DNA from: Flavihumibacter soli
GTDB taxonomy: Bacteria; Bacteroidota; Bacteroidia; Sphingobacteriales; Sphingobacteriaceae
Reading direction: 5' to 3'
Assembly: GCF_010692725.1 (NCBI RefSeq)
Contig: NZ_JAAFZB010000090.1
Coordinates: 1 to 64,000, forward strand
DNA: 64,000 nucleotides
The position numbers were made by a program, and so were the translations under genes. Numbering within the stretch: the first letter of the stretch is position 1; the number at the start of each line of letters is the position of its first letter. The notes beneath the pieces were generated by a model. The model saw only the letters and a program-made list of their open reading frames with translations. It was not told where the DNA came from and searched no databases. This document shows, piece by piece, positions 54,729 through 64,000 of the stretch.

Positions 54729-55355
54729 TCACATTGTAAAAACATTGTCGCCTTTATTGAGGAACTCATTTTCAACTACTTCTTCGCTGGGTTCGAGAGC
54801 CTCAAACTCTTTTAATTTTTCATGAAATCCACGACTATTCTTAATAATCGCTACCCGGGCGCTCCTGACGAACTCAATCAGATTATAAGGTTCCAGTGCA
54901 GTTACCAGCCGGTCGGTCTCCTCACGGTGGCCGGTTACTGAAAATACGGTATAGTCTTTCCTAATTACGACCGCTGACGCGCCATATTGCCTGAGCAAAC
55001 GTTCCACCTCAACCTGTTCAGCTATGATATCTGTCGGGACTTTATATAGTGCCAGCTCCTGCCAGATGATTTCATGATTTGTATTGAAGTAGACTTTCAG
55101 TACCTCAACTTGTTTTTCGATCTGCCTTGCAAGCTTTCTAACGACATCGCCCGTTTCCTGGATCACTATATTAAAGCGGTGTATTCCATCGATCTCAGAC
55201 GGAGAGGTGTTCAGGCTCTCGATGTTGATCTTTCGTTTTGAAAATATAATTGCAATTCGGCTTAGTATCCCGATTCGATTTTCAGTATACACGGTGAAAG
55301 TGTAATCCTGTTTTACATCTTCCTTGATATAATCTTTGTGATTTAGTGATGTCAT
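54729..55355 (-). CDS. ilvN: Acetolactate synthase small (regulatory) subunit
   Basis: A 208-residue IlvN/IlvH-type subunit with an N-terminal ACT domain (YTFTVYTENRIGILSRIAIIFSKRKINIESL, cited only in part: TENRIGILSRIA) and a second ACT-like domain. It confers valine feedback control on IlvB. The segment of about 45 residues after the second domain is acidic. It starts 6 nt after ilvB. Confidence 0.94.
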   Translation of the reverse strand: MTSLNHKDYIKEDVKQDYTFTVYTENRIGILSRIAIIFSKRKINIESLNTSPSEIDGIHRFNIVIQETGDVVRKLARQIEKQVEVLKVYFNTNHEIIWQELALYKVPTDIIAEQVEVERLLRQYGASAVVIRKDYTVFSVTGHREETDRLVTALEPYNLIEFVRSARVAIIKNSRGFHEKLKEFEALEPSEEVVENEFLNKGDNVFTM

Positions 55356-55361
55356 AGCTAT

Positions 55362-57101
55362 TTATTTTAACCTGATCTCGCTTACGCTGCAACCCTGCGG
55401 AACCATAGGAAATACATTGTTCTCTTTACCCACCATAACTTCCAGAAGATAGGACCCCTCATGCTCAAGCATGGTTTGCAAAGCTGATCTAAGGTTTTCC
55501 CTTGTTTCTAGACACTGTCCGTCGATGCGGTAGGCTTTTGCCAGGGCTACGAAGTCGGGACTTTCAATGTTGACCGAAGAATAGCGCTTGTCGTTAAACA
55601 GCTGCTGCCACTGCCGGACCATTCCCAGAAAACGGTTGTTCATGATAATAATCTTGATATCAACCTTCGACTGCATAATCGTCCCCAACTCCTGCAAGGT
55701 CATTTGGAAGCCGCCGTCACCGACAATGCCTACGACGGTTCGCTCAGGAGCGCCAAATTTGGCACCTATCGCTGCTGGCAGGCAAAAGCCCATCGTGCCG
55801 AGCCCTCCTGAAGTTACGTTCGACCGGCTGGAATTGAATTTAGCATATCGGCAGGCCACCATCTGATGCTGTCCTACATCGGTAACGATCACCGCGTCAC
55901 CATTGGTTAATTCATTCAGAGTACGTATCACCTCACCCATCGTTAACTCGCCGGTTTCCGGGTTTAACTCCTGGTGAATTACAGTTTCAATTTCCTGCCT
56001 TTCTAACTCAGAAAATCTTTGCAGCCATTCAGCATGGGAGTGTTTCTTTACTAACTCAGTCAGTAATGGGAGTGTTTCCTTGCAATCACCCCAGACTCCA
56101 ATATCAGCTTTTACGTTTTTGTCAATTTCCGAGGGATCGATGTCGAAATGTATGATTGTTGCCTGTTTTGCATATTTATCAAGCCGTCCCGTAACACGGT
56201 CGTCGAAACGCATTCCAATAGCGATCAATACATCGCATTCGTTCGTTAACACATTGGGACCATAGTTTCCGTGCATCCCGAGCATGCCGACGTTCAGTGG
56301 ATGCGCCGATGGAATTGCACTTTCCCCTAAAATTGTCCACGCTGCCGGTATTCCTGATTTCTCAATGAATGCGGTAAACTCTTGTTCAGCGCCACCAAGG
56401 ATGACTCCCTGTCCAAATAATACAAATGGTTTGGTCGCCTTATTGATCACCTCCGCTGCTTCGCTTATTGCACCAATTCTTATTTTGGGTGCTGGCCGGT
56501 AACTTCTAATATGGGAACACTTTTTATAGGCTTCGAATTCCGCGAGCTGCAGTTGTGCATTTTTGGTAATGTCAATCAGCACCGGGCCAGGTCTTCCGCT
56601 CCGGGCTATATAAAAAGCCTTCGCTAGTGCTTCCGGTATTTCTGCAGCATCCGTAACCTGGTAATTCCATTTCGTTACAGGTGCCGTAATATTGATTACA
56701 TCTGTTTCCTGGAAGGCATCTGTGCCCAGCAGATGAGCATATACCTGGCCCGTGATACAAACCAGGGGAGTACTGTCAATCTGAGCATCCGCTAGTCCTG
56801 TAACAAGGTTCGTTGCACCCGGCCCGCTTGTTGCGAATACAACACCAGTTTTACCCGAGACCCTGGCAAATCCCTGTGCAGCATGAATAGCTCCCTGCTC
56901 GTGTCTTACCAGGATGTGCTCTATTTTTCCATCATAGTCATATAGCGCATCATACAGGGGCATTATCGCCCCGCCCGGATATCCGAATACAGTTTCGACC
57001 CCTTCCTCAATGAGGGCCTTTAGGATCATTTCAGATCCGCTGCAGCTGATTAAATCGGCTGTTTCCTTATTCTTCGTCTGTAACACATCCTTCACTAGCA
57101 T
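55362..57101 (-). CDS. ilvB: Acetolactate synthase large (catalytic) subunit
   Basis: A 579-residue TPP enzyme. The catalytic Glu is in [18 protein letters not shown], the TPP/Mg motif is [18 protein letters not shown]...NN, and [14 protein letters not shown] is conserved. It makes acetolactate from pyruvate. The ATG at 57101 overlaps ilvD by 35 nt; an ATG at 57029 would remove the overlap but cut conserved-looking residues before [13 protein letters not shown], so the longer start is preferred. Confidence 0.96.
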   Translation of the reverse strand: MLVKDVLQTKNKETADLISCSGSEMILKALIEEGVETVFGYPGGAIMPLYDALYDYDGKIEHILVRHEQGAIHAAQGFARVSGKTGVVFATSGPGATNLVTGLADAQIDSTPLVCITGQVYAHLLGTDAFQETDVINITAPVTKWNYQVTDAAEIPEALAKAFYIARSGRPGPVLIDITKNAQLQLAEFEAYKKCSHIRSYRPAPKIRIGAISEAAEVINKATKPFVLFGQGVILGGAEQEFTAFIEKSGIPAAWTILGESAIPSAHPLNVGMLGMHGNYGPNVLTNECDVLIAIGMRFDDRVTGRLDKYAKQATIIHFDIDPSEIDKNVKADIGVWGDCKETLPLLTELVKKHSHAEWLQRFSELERQEIETVIHQELNPETGELTMGEVIRTLNELTNGDAVIVTDVGQHQMVACRYAKFNSSRSNVTSGGLGTMGFCLPAAIGAKFGAPERTVVGIVGDGGFQMTLQELGTIMQSKVDIKIIIMNNRFLGMVRQWQQLFNDKRYSSVNIESPDFVALAKAYRIDGQCLETRENLRSALQTMLEHEGSYLLEVMVGKENNVFPMVPQGCSVSEIRLK

Positions 57102-58746
57102 CTTTTACTTGTTTTAGGTACTTGAACAAAATTCCTTTAGTTGCTGCAGGCTTCGGCTGTATCCACTTACTTCGCCTACTGTTTAATTCTTGATCACTGA
57201 TCATCAGATTAATCGAGTTATCGTTCGCATCAATAACTATCAGATCATCATCCTCTACCAGCGCTATATTTCCGCCTTCCCATGCTTCGGGAGTAATATG
57301 GCCAACAACGAAACCGTGTGTGCCTCCCGAAAAGCGACCATCGGTAATTAAGGCGACAGACTTACCAAGTCCGGCACCGATAATCGCTGATGTAGGTTTA
57401 AGCATTTCAGGCATTCCAGGAGCTCCCTTTGGACCTACATGGCGTATAACGACTACATCACCCTGCTTTACTTTTCCACTTTGGATTCCTGCTATCAAAG
57501 CTTTCTCACCGTCAAAGACTCGTGCGGGTCCTTCGAATCGCTCACCTTCCTTACCACTGATCTTTGCGACCGAGCCCTTTGGAGATAAGTTCCCGTATAA
57601 CATTTGCAGGTGTCCTGTCTCTTTTAGAGGGTTTTCTATTGGGCGTATCACCTGCTGAGTGGTAAATTCGAGATCAAGCGCATCAGTCACATTCTGCGCA
57701 AGTGTTTTGCCGGTAACTGTCATACAATCGCCGAATATCATTCCCTGTTTCAGGAGATATTTCAATATCGCCGGAACACCACCAATCTCATGTACATCTT
57801 CCATCAGATATTGGCCACTCGGCTTCAGATCTGCAATCACCGGAGTTTTATCACTGATCGCCTGAAACTCATCAAGCGTTAAATTAAGGCCTACAGATCT
57901 GGCCATGGCAATGAGATGAAGTACAGCATTGGTGGAACCGCCTAGAGCCATTACCACCACAATCGCGTTATGAAAGGCTTCCTTTGTCATGATATCGGAA
58001 GGAAGAATGTTTTTTTCAAGCAGATTCCTGATTGCCTTTCCTGCAGCCCTGCACTCCTGCTGTTTTTCTTCGCTCAAAGCAGGGTAGGAGGAGCTATATG
58101 GCAGGCTCATACCCAGTGCTTCAATTGCTGACGCCATTGTATTGGCAGTGTACATTCCTCCGCAGGCACCAGCTCCTGGACATGAGTTGCGAATGATACC
58201 CTGGTAGTCTTCTTCATTAAGGTTTCCTGCAAGCTTTTGACCAAGGGCCTCAAACGCTGACACGATATTTAAAGACTGTCCCTTATATTGACCCGAGTGA
58301 ATACTGCCGCCGTATACCATGATGGCCGGTCGGTTCAACCTTCCCATAGCGATGATCGAGCCGGGCATATTCTTATCACAGCCAGGAAGAGCGATCAGCC
58401 CGTCGTAATATTGAGCTCCGCAAACGGTTTCTATACTGTCGGCAATTATGTCTCTGGAAACAAGAGAATAACGCATTCCGTCGGTTCCGTTTGATATACC
58501 ATCACTGACGCCAATGGTATTAAATATCAAACCCACGAGTTCATTGTCCGTTACGCCCGTTTTTACAGTTTTCGCCAGATCATTCAGGTGCATATTGCAG
58601 GTGTTCCCTTCATAACCCATGCTGACGATTCCAACTTGCGCTTTTTTCATGTCATCAGGCGTCAGCCCAATCCCAAATAACATGGCTTGTGCAGCCGGTT
58701 GCGTAGGGTCAGCGGTTATAGTTTTGCTATAGCGGTTCAGCTCCAT
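57067..58746 (-). CDS. ilvD: Dihydroxy-acid dehydratase
   Basis: A 559-residue IlvD. The Fe-S ligand Cys residues lie in [18 protein letters not shown] and [16 protein letters not shown]. The C-terminal region has [24 protein letters not shown]. It dehydrates dihydroxy acids to 2-oxo acids for Val and Ile. It begins 4 nt after the ilvE stop. Confidence 0.97.
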   Translation of the reverse strand: MELNRYSKTITADPTQPAAQAMLFGIGLTPDDMKKAQVGIVSMGYEGNTCNMHLNDLAKTVKTGVTDNELVGLIFNTIGVSDGISNGTDGMRYSLVSRDIIADSIETVCGAQYYDGLIALPGCDKNMPGSIIAMGRLNRPAIMVYGGSIHSGQYKGQSLNIVSAFEALGQKLAGNLNEEDYQGIIRNSCPGAGACGGMYTANTMASAIEALGMSLPYSSSYPALSEEKQQECRAAGKAIRNLLEKNILPSDIMTKEAFHNAIVVVMALGGSTNAVLHLIAMARSVGLNLTLDEFQAISDKTPVIADLKPSGQYLMEDVHEIGGVPAILKYLLKQGMIFGDCMTVTGKTLAQNVTDALDLEFTTQQVIRPIENPLKETGHLQMLYGNLSPKGSVAKISGKEGERFEGPARVFDGEKALIAGIQSGKVKQGDVVVIRHVGPKGAPGMPEMLKPTSAIIGAGLGKSVALITDGRFSGGTHGFVVGHITPEAWEGGNIALVEDDDLIVIDANDNSINLMISDQELNSRRSKWIQPKPAATKGILFKYLKQVKDASEGCVTDEE

Positions 58747-58750
58747 GATA

Positions 58751-59641
58751 TCAGATGATTACCTCGTAGTTTTCCTTTTCCAACACCAGGTTTTTGTAAG
58801 TTCGCTGTATAGTCGCTCCTAATGTATCTTTCCAATCTGCGACGAAAACTTTGTCGTCGATAGATTTAATACCCACAATCTCCGCGGCTGTTCCGCAGAA
58901 AAATGCGCTTTGAGCCGTTTGAATATCTGCCACTGTCAGGGTTTTTTCAAAAACGGGGATACCCAGGATCTGCCCGATCTCGAACACTGTTGCCCTGGTG
59001 ATGCCTGGCAGAATGCTGCCCGGAGGAGGAGTAAACAGACAGCCATCTTTCTCAAGAAAGAAGTTGGCTCCGGGAGCCTCTGCTATGTTTTCATGCATAT
59101 CCAACAGCAGTGCTTCATCGTATCCCTTGTCCTTTGCCTCTGTAGTGGCCAAAATGGAATTGACATAATGTCCTGTCGCTTTTGCTTCAACCTTAACGGA
59201 TTTAGGATTAGGTCGCTGGAAGCTGGAAATGCAAACTTTTAATAGGTTATTCCCGAGGTATGCGCCCCAGTCCCATGCACAGATCATTACGGAGACTTCT
59301 GCAGGTCTTGTCAGCGACATATTGGGACTGCAAAACACCAGAGGGCGGATATAAGCGTTCTTTAAGTGGTTAACCTCCAGTATCTTGTAGGTAGCGTCGA
59401 TGAGCTGTTCATTGTCAAATTCATAAGGAATGTTGATCAGCTCACATGATTGTTTAAGTCTCTCAAAATGCTCCTTGGCTTTGAAAACCCGGATACCGTT
59501 ATGGGTTTGATATGCTCGAATGCCTTCAAAAACACCGTATCCGTAGTGAAGGGATTGACCGTAAAGATCTGTTTGTGTTTCTGCAGCTTTGAGAAATTTA
59601 CCATTTAAGTAGAGGACTGTTTCACTGTTGTAATATTGCAT
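58751..59641 (-). CDS. ilvE: Branched-chain amino acid aminotransferase
   Basis: A 296-residue class IV aminotransferase with [16 protein letters not shown], the PLP lysine in [15 protein letters not shown], and the phosphate-binding Gx[14 protein letters not shown] segment. It transaminates the last 2-oxo acids to Val, Leu and Ile. It is the first gene of the operon. Its start lies 20 nt after the T-run of the attenuator terminator, so only read-through transcripts reach it. Confidence 0.96.
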   Translation of the reverse strand: MQYYNSETVLYLNGKFLKAAETQTDLYGQSLHYGYGVFEGIRAYQTHNGIRVFKAKEHFERLKQSCELINIPYEFDNEQLIDATYKILEVNHLKNAYIRPLVFCSPNMSLTRPAEVSVMICAWDWGAYLGNNLLKVCISSFQRPNPKSVKVEAKATGHYVNSILATTEAKDKGYDEALLLDMHENIAEAPGANFFLEKDGCLFTPPPGSILPGITRATVFEIGQILGIPVFEKTLTVADIQTAQSAFFCGTAAEIVGIKSIDDKVFVADWKDTLGATIQRTYKNLVLEKENYEVII

Positions 59642-59660
59642 GAGTTCTAATTTTTGGACT

Positions 59661-59697
59661 AAAAAAAAGCGCCGTTCTTTTTTGGTAAGAAGGCGCC
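59661..59697 (-). terminator. Attenuator terminator before ilvE
   Basis: On the minus strand GGCGCC and GGCGC arms, extended by TTCTT pairing with AAGAA around one bulge, form a strong GC-based hairpin followed by eight T residues. It lies 23 nt after the leader peptide stop and 20 nt before ilvE. An intrinsic terminator in front of the first structural gene points to attenuation. Confidence 0.92.
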
Positions 59698-59730
59698 GTT
59701 ATATTGTGTTGTCGGTTATCTAAAGCGCCT
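59691..59730 (-). promoter_or_regulatory. Putative antiterminator pairing of the ilv leader
   Basis: AGGCGC at 59725-59730 (codons Gln-Ala-Leu at the leader end) is the exact complement of GCGCCT at 59691-59696, the 5' arm of the terminator. Pairing of the two would block the terminator. A ribosome stalled at the Leu run about 15 nt upstream would leave AGGCGC free, while one at the stop codon would cover it. The model is inferred from the sequence. Confidence 0.7.
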
Positions 59731-59842
59731 GCTGCAAAATCAGTAGTAGGATAGTACCTGCTAAATAGATGAGGCTGACCAGTTTGTGATCACTGACAAG
59801 AGGAGCGTAAATCAGAGCTGTTTGAGTGTTGTGAGGAACCAT
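59720..59842 (-). CDS. ilvL: Branched-chain operon leader peptide (attenuator ORF)
   Basis: A 40-codon ORF not otherwise overlapping any gene. It contains 10 Leu, 4 Ile and 3 Val (17 of 40), with the run T-I-L-L-L-I-L at residues 30-36 using two CTA Leu codons. It ends in CAG GCG CTT TAG. It is followed by an antiterminator-capable segment and an intrinsic terminator before ilvE. Its job would be to sense Leu/Ile/Val-tRNA charging by ribosome stalling. The name follows enterobacterial ilvL by analogy; the sequence itself is not similar. Confidence 0.82.
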   Translation of the reverse strand: MVPHNTQTALIYAPLVSDHKLVSLIYLAGTILLLILQQAL

Positions 59843-60118
59843 TATTAAAATCTTTGATTTGATAAATTCAATGTAGAGCCTTCAAATGGTTTAATCAATA
59901 GCTAATTGTATTATTATCAAATAGATACATAATTCTGAAAATTGGGAAACGTTCAGAACATTAGCGATTAGTTTAGCCCGGATTCCAAATTTAAATATCT
60001 GCGCCGTAGACTATTTCCATATATGGTTTTCGGTTCAAAAAGCGGAGTGGACTGCATTCTATCATCACTTTCTGCGTAAAATACCAGACAGACCTAAATA
60101 AGTTAAAATATCACCCAC
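59843..60118. other. Gene-free stretch upstream of the ilv leader
   Basis: About 275 A/T-rich bases between the atpC terminator and the ilv leader. It must hold the promoter of the branched-chain operon on the minus strand, but no TTTG/TAnnTTTG pair with good spacing could be fixed; the best candidates are partial. I see no ORF or repeat in it. Confidence 0.6.
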
Positions 60119-60149
60119 AAAAAAACCCGGCAAATTAAAATTTGCCGGG
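60119..60149 (-). terminator. Terminator of the atpD-atpC operon
   Basis: A CCCGGCAAA / TTTGCCGGG stem (9 bp, 6-nt loop) followed on the minus strand by seven T residues, 28 nt after the atpC stop. Confidence 0.93.
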
Positions 60150-60177
60150 CCGATAATTTAGGGTTCAAAAAGAAATA

Positions 60178-60432
60178 TTATACTGTTTCGCCTACTCCTT
60201 CGGCTAATACAATAATCTTATTATTTAATACTTCAACAACTCCTCCTTTGATATAGAACACCTCTTCGGGCTTGCCGCCGCCCCGGATGATCACTTTTCC
60301 GTCTTCCAGAGTTGATATTATCGGAGCATGGTCCTTTAAGACTTCGAATGACCCCATAGAACCAGGAACAGTTACGGATGTAACCGGGCCTTCATAAACT
60401 GTTTTATCGGGAGTTAATATTTCTAATGTCAT
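60178..60432 (-). CDS. atpC: ATP synthase epsilon subunit
   Basis: An 84-residue protein that covers only the N-terminal beta-sandwich of epsilon (MTLEILTPDKTVYEGPVTSV, GSFEVLKDHAPIIS). The C-terminal helical hairpin of E. coli epsilon (about 50 residues), which inhibits ATP hydrolysis, is missing. Short epsilons are usual in this phylum, so this is probably native. The gap to atpD carries a heptamer array. Confidence 0.93.
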   Translation of the reverse strand: MTLEILTPDKTVYEGPVTSVTVPGSMGSFEVLKDHAPIISTLEDGKVIIRGGGKPEEVFYIKGGVVEVLNNKIIVLAEGVGETV

Positions 60433-60441
60433 GTTTATTAG

Positions 60442-60510
60442 ATGTGAGATCTAAGATATGAGAGTTGAGATTAAGTCTCTCCTCTCATATCTCATACCTA
60501 ATGACTCATT

Positions 60511-60511
<1 letters not shown>
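60442..60511. repeat. Inverted heptamer arrays between atpD and atpC
   Basis: Five 7-nt units of the ATATGAG type are followed by units of the complementary CTCATAT type. They meet near 60478 and end at the atpD stop codon. GATATGAGAG (60455-60464) and CTCTCATATC (60482-60491) form a perfect 10-bp stem, so the mRNA between the two cistrons can fold into a long hairpin. Confidence 0.85.
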
Positions 60512-62049
<1,538 letters not shown>

Positions 62050-62080
62050 TCACCCTTTTTCCGGGCGTTTTTTGGGTCTG

Positions 62081-62110
62081 CAAAAATACTCTTTATAGCC
62101 GAAAATCAAA
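62081..62110 (-). promoter_or_regulatory. Promoter of the atpD-atpC operon
   Basis: On the minus strand TTTG (62110-62107) and TATTTTTG (62088-62081) are 18 nt apart, a full match to the Bacteroidota -33/-7 promoter. The start codon of atpD lies about 65 nt downstream. Confidence 0.65.
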
Positions 62111-62250
62111 CACTTAATGAAAAGATTTTTATCCCCCCTTTACAACTCGTAAAAAACTCCGTAGATTAAAAGGTTTGCCTGACTGATAACAAACTTAAGA
62201 GCCAGTTAGGTGTTGTAAGTTTAAAATTAAGTCAAACTTAAAACCGAATC

Positions 62251-62502
62251 ATGAAAACAGCTAGAAATCTTAGAACCATGAAGCCGAAGTCGGAAATCCT
62301 GGTACCGTTTGCAGTAGCCTTACTCTTTATTTTTAACTCAGTATTATCATTTGCTCAGTCAGCTCCCGAAAAGGTAGAAGTTGACATTAATGCCGATGGA
62401 GGCAGCGTATGGTATGGCCAGCCTTGGGTTTGGGCAGTAGGTATCGCAGTCTTCATTGTGCTTATTGTTGCTATCACAAGGAGTAACAGTAAGAATGCAT
62501 AA
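62251..62502 (+). CDS. Small membrane protein of unknown function
   Basis: An 83-residue protein: a signal-like hydrophobic stretch (ILVPFAVALLFIFNSVLSFAQ), a short polar part (APEKVEVDINADGGSVWYGQ) and a C-terminal transmembrane helix (WVWAVGIAVFIVLIVAITR). An ATG at 62278 would give a shorter protein with the same topology. No family is recognised. It stands alone, with its own terminator. Confidence 0.75.
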   Translation: MKTARNLRTMKPKSEILVPFAVALLFIFNSVLSFAQSAPEKVEVDINADGGSVWYGQPWVWAVGIAVFIVLIVAITRSNSKNA

Positions 62503-62523
62503 TCACTCAAAGCGTTATTATAG

Positions 62524-62552
62524 AAACCCCCGACACCGGGGGTTTTTTTATG
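62524..62552 (+). terminator. Intrinsic terminator after the small membrane protein
   Basis: AAACCCCCG and CGGGGGTTT form a 9-bp stem with a 4-nt loop, followed by TTTTA. It lies 22 nt after the stop codon. Confidence 0.9.
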
Positions 62553-62709
62553 TTTTAATCGGCTAGAATATAATTTTGTGTTAGCGCGGGCCCTCGAATA
62601 CTCGCAGGACGCGAATGAGGCATATCCTGGATATCGGAAGTAGAAAGAGGCCCGAACTATTGTGCATTATTACAATTGTTTAAGAAACATTAAATACGGT
62701 TCTTTGGTC

Positions 62710-63639
62710 ATGATGAAAATTCTGGTAACTGGAAGCAATGGATTGCTCGGTCAGAAATTGACGGAAATAATATTATCGAATCCTGAACTGCAGCTTGTAG
62801 CAACCGGGAAAGGGCCAGACCGCTTTCCGCAGGATGGTAAGTACGATTATGCCGAACTGGACGTAAGTGACGGTATACAGGTTGAACAAGTGCTTCGTCT
62901 CCACCGGCCGGATGTTTTAATTCACGGCGCGGCAATGACAAATGTTGATGAATGTGAAAACAGGAAAGATGAATGCTGGATTGCAAATGTTGACTCGGTA
63001 AAAAACCTTATTGTTGCCTGTGAAAAGTTAGATATTCATCTGATCCACTTATCAACGGATTTCATATTTGACGGGGAGGCCGGACCTTACACCGAAGAGG
63101 CCGAACCACACCCTCTAAGCTATTACGGCCTTACCAAACTAGAGGCTGAGAAGCTTATAAAGGCATCGTCGGCTTCCTGGACTATCTTAAGGACCATTAT
63201 TGTTTATGGTATTGTAAATGATATGAGCCGTTCCAATATTGTTTTGTGGGCAAAGAATGCCCTTGAAAAGGGGGCGCCAATTAATGTTGTAAATGATCAA
63301 TGGAGAATGCCGACTCTTGCTGAGGACCTGGCAGCCTGCTGCGTATTGGCAGCCAGGAAAAAAAAGCAGGGAGTATACAATGCGTCCGGTAAGGACATGA
63401 TGAGCATTATTGAGCTTGTTGAGAAGGTTGCGGATTATTGGAATCTGGATAAATCCCTGATCAACCCAATCAGTTCAGCAAGTTTAAACCAGGCAGCCCG
63501 CCGACCAAAACGGACAGGGTTTGTGCTGGACAAGTCGATCCGGGAGCTTGGGTATACGCCTCATTCCTTTCAGGAAGGTCTTTTCATCCTCGACCAGCAA
63601 TTAAAAAAAGGTGCAAACAATTCAGAACCAGGGGCCTAA
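62710..63639 (+). CDS. RmlD-like NAD(P)-dependent sugar-nucleotide reductase
   Basis: A 309-residue extended SDR with KILVTGSNGLLGQKL at the N-terminus, the RmlD-like HGAAMTNVDECE and STDFIFDGEAGPY segments and catalytic Tyr-x-x-x-Lys in YYGLTKLEAE. It resembles dTDP-4-dehydrorhamnose reductase; other rml genes are not adjacent, so the exact substrate is open. The start MMKILVTG at 62710 is chosen because the Rossmann strand must begin there; the frame is open to 62662. Confidence 0.88.
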   Translation: MMKILVTGSNGLLGQKLTEIILSNPELQLVATGKGPDRFPQDGKYDYAELDVSDGIQVEQVLRLHRPDVLIHGAAMTNVDECENRKDECWIANVDSVKNLIVACEKLDIHLIHLSTDFIFDGEAGPYTEEAEPHPLSYYGLTKLEAEKLIKASSASWTILRTIIVYGIVNDMSRSNIVLWAKNALEKGAPINVVNDQWRMPTLAEDLAACCVLAARKKKQGVYNASGKDMMSIIELVEKVADYWNLDKSLINPISSASLNQAARRPKRTGFVLDKSIRELGYTPHSFQEGLFILDQQLKKGANNSEPGA

Positions 63640-63656
63640 TGTCTTTTTTAAAATAA

Positions 63657-63689
63657 TTTAGGCAAAATTAAAAAGAAAACATATTTTTG
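63657..63689 (+). promoter_or_regulatory. Promoter of tRNA-Arg
   Basis: TTTA (63657-63660) and TATTTTTG (63682-63689) are 21 nt apart; the second is a perfect TAnnTTTG -7 box and the first is one base off TTTG. The tRNA begins 15 nt after it. Confidence 0.6.
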
Positions 63690-63704
63690 CAATCCGTTTG
63701 AAAA

Positions 63705-63778
63705 GCACCTGTAGCTTAATTGGATAGAGCACCTGACTACGGATCAGGAGGTTAGGGGTTCGACTCCCTTCAGGTGCA
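63705..63778 (+). tRNA. tRNA-Arg (anticodon ACG)
   Basis: A 74-nt cloverleaf: acceptor arms GCACCTG / CAGGTGC, D arm with GCTTAATTGGATAGAGC, anticodon stem CCTGA/TCAGG with loop CTACGGA (anticodon ACG, read as ICG for CGN Arg codons after deamination by TadA), and T arm AGGGGTTCGACTCCCT. The discriminator is A and no CCA is encoded, as the next bases are CAAG. Confidence 0.97.
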
Positions 63779-63810
63779 CAAGCACAACCCCGCGAAGGCG
63801 GTATTCAATA

Positions 63811-63843
63811 AAGCCTTTTCGATATTCGAAGAGGCTTTTTTAA
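63811..63843 (+). terminator. Intrinsic terminator after tRNA-Arg
   Basis: AAGCCTTTTCG and CGAAGAGGCTT pair over 11 positions with one G-U, around ATATT, and run into TTTTTTAAA. Confidence 0.88.
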
Positions 63844-63860
63844 ATTTTAACCAAATTAGA

Positions 63861-64000
63861 ATGCTGAACTTAGTATTATTTGGCCCACCGGGCGCCGGTA
63901 AAGGAACCCAATCCCAAAAACTGATTGACAAGTATAATTTGGTTCATCTTTCAACGGGTGACATATTAAGGGCTGAAATTTCTCAGGGCACTCAATTAGG
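63861..64000 (+). CDS. adk: Adenylate kinase, N-terminal part (runs off the window)
   Basis: The first 46 codons of adenylate kinase. The P-loop GPPGAGKGT is at residues 8-16 and [11 protein letters not shown] follows, the AMP-binding region. The reading frame is open to the end of the window. It phosphorylates AMP with ATP. Confidence 0.95.
   Translation, partial: MLNLVLFGPPGAGKGTQSQKLIDKYNLVHLSTGDILRAEISQGTQL

Noticed and set aside
57067-57101. ilvD/ilvB overlap as a frameshifted fusion
   Set aside because: Both proteins are complete at their ends, and a 35-nt overlap with a start inside the upstream gene is ordinary in a packed operon.
59843-59960. Promoter of the ilv operon
   Set aside because: Several TTTG and partial TAnnTTTG words occur, but none pair with 17-23 nt spacing, so no site could be called.

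Overview
The window is a stretch of chromosome from a Bacteroidota bacterium, most like the Sphingobacteriaceae (Pedobacter/Mucilaginibacter type). This rests on the near absence of Shine-Dalgarno sequences, several TTG/GTG starts, -7 boxes of the TAnnTTTG type, a long IspG with an inserted domain, a short ATP synthase epsilon subunit, a HemC-HemD fusion, and BatA/MoxR and DUF4159 genes. No phage, insertion sequence or CRISPR array was seen. It reads as core chromosome with some lineage-specific operons.

Layout. 1-61 is the 3' end of a 5S rRNA. 0.2-7.7 kb holds a secreted subtilisin-like protease, msrA, a lipoprotein/D-aminoacylase pair, a methyltransferase and an MlaE/MlaF-type ABC pair. 8-11.5 kb holds an SDR enzyme, two PspC-domain proteins, a LiaF-like protein and an RDD membrane protein. 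11.6-27 kb is one long minus-strand cluster: MoxR ATPase, DUF58 protein, BatA-type protein, two large membrane proteins, then three Tat-signal TldD and two TldE/PmbA proteins, with a divergent DUF4159 gene. 27.9-30.8 kb has ispG and an alpha/beta hydrolase. 31-40.2 kb is a haem operon (hemA, hemCD, hemB, hemL, a two-component system, a TPR-like membrane protein, hemE, hemJ). 40.2-46.7 kb has an NmrA-like protein, the CbpA/CbpM chaperone pair, a sigma factor with its probable membrane partner and outer-membrane protein, a hydrolase and an orphan ABC ATPase. 46.7-59.9 kb is an 11-gene branched-chain amino acid operon on the minus strand (ilvE-D-B-N-C, leuC-D-B-A, ilvA, class IV aminotransferase). 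60.1-62.1 kb is atpD-atpC. The end carries a small membrane protein, an RmlD-like reductase, tRNA-Arg(ACG) and the start of adk.

Two signals stand out beyond the genes. First, the branched-chain operon is preceded by a 40-codon leader ORF in which 17 residues are Leu, Ile or Val, ending in a Leu/Ile run. An intrinsic terminator follows, and a 6-nt segment at the end of the leader can pair with the terminator's 5' arm. This is the full layout of a classical ribosome-stalling attenuator. Second, degenerate tandem repeats with a strict 7-bp period recur across the window (after hemB, hemE, the RDD gene, both tldE copies and atpD, more weakly after cbpA and ilvA). They usually begin at or within about 10 nt of a stop codon. 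One array of four perfect heptamers lies inside ispG and is translated. These look like a dispersed heptamer repeat family, comparable in form to the STRR heptamers of cyanobacteria.
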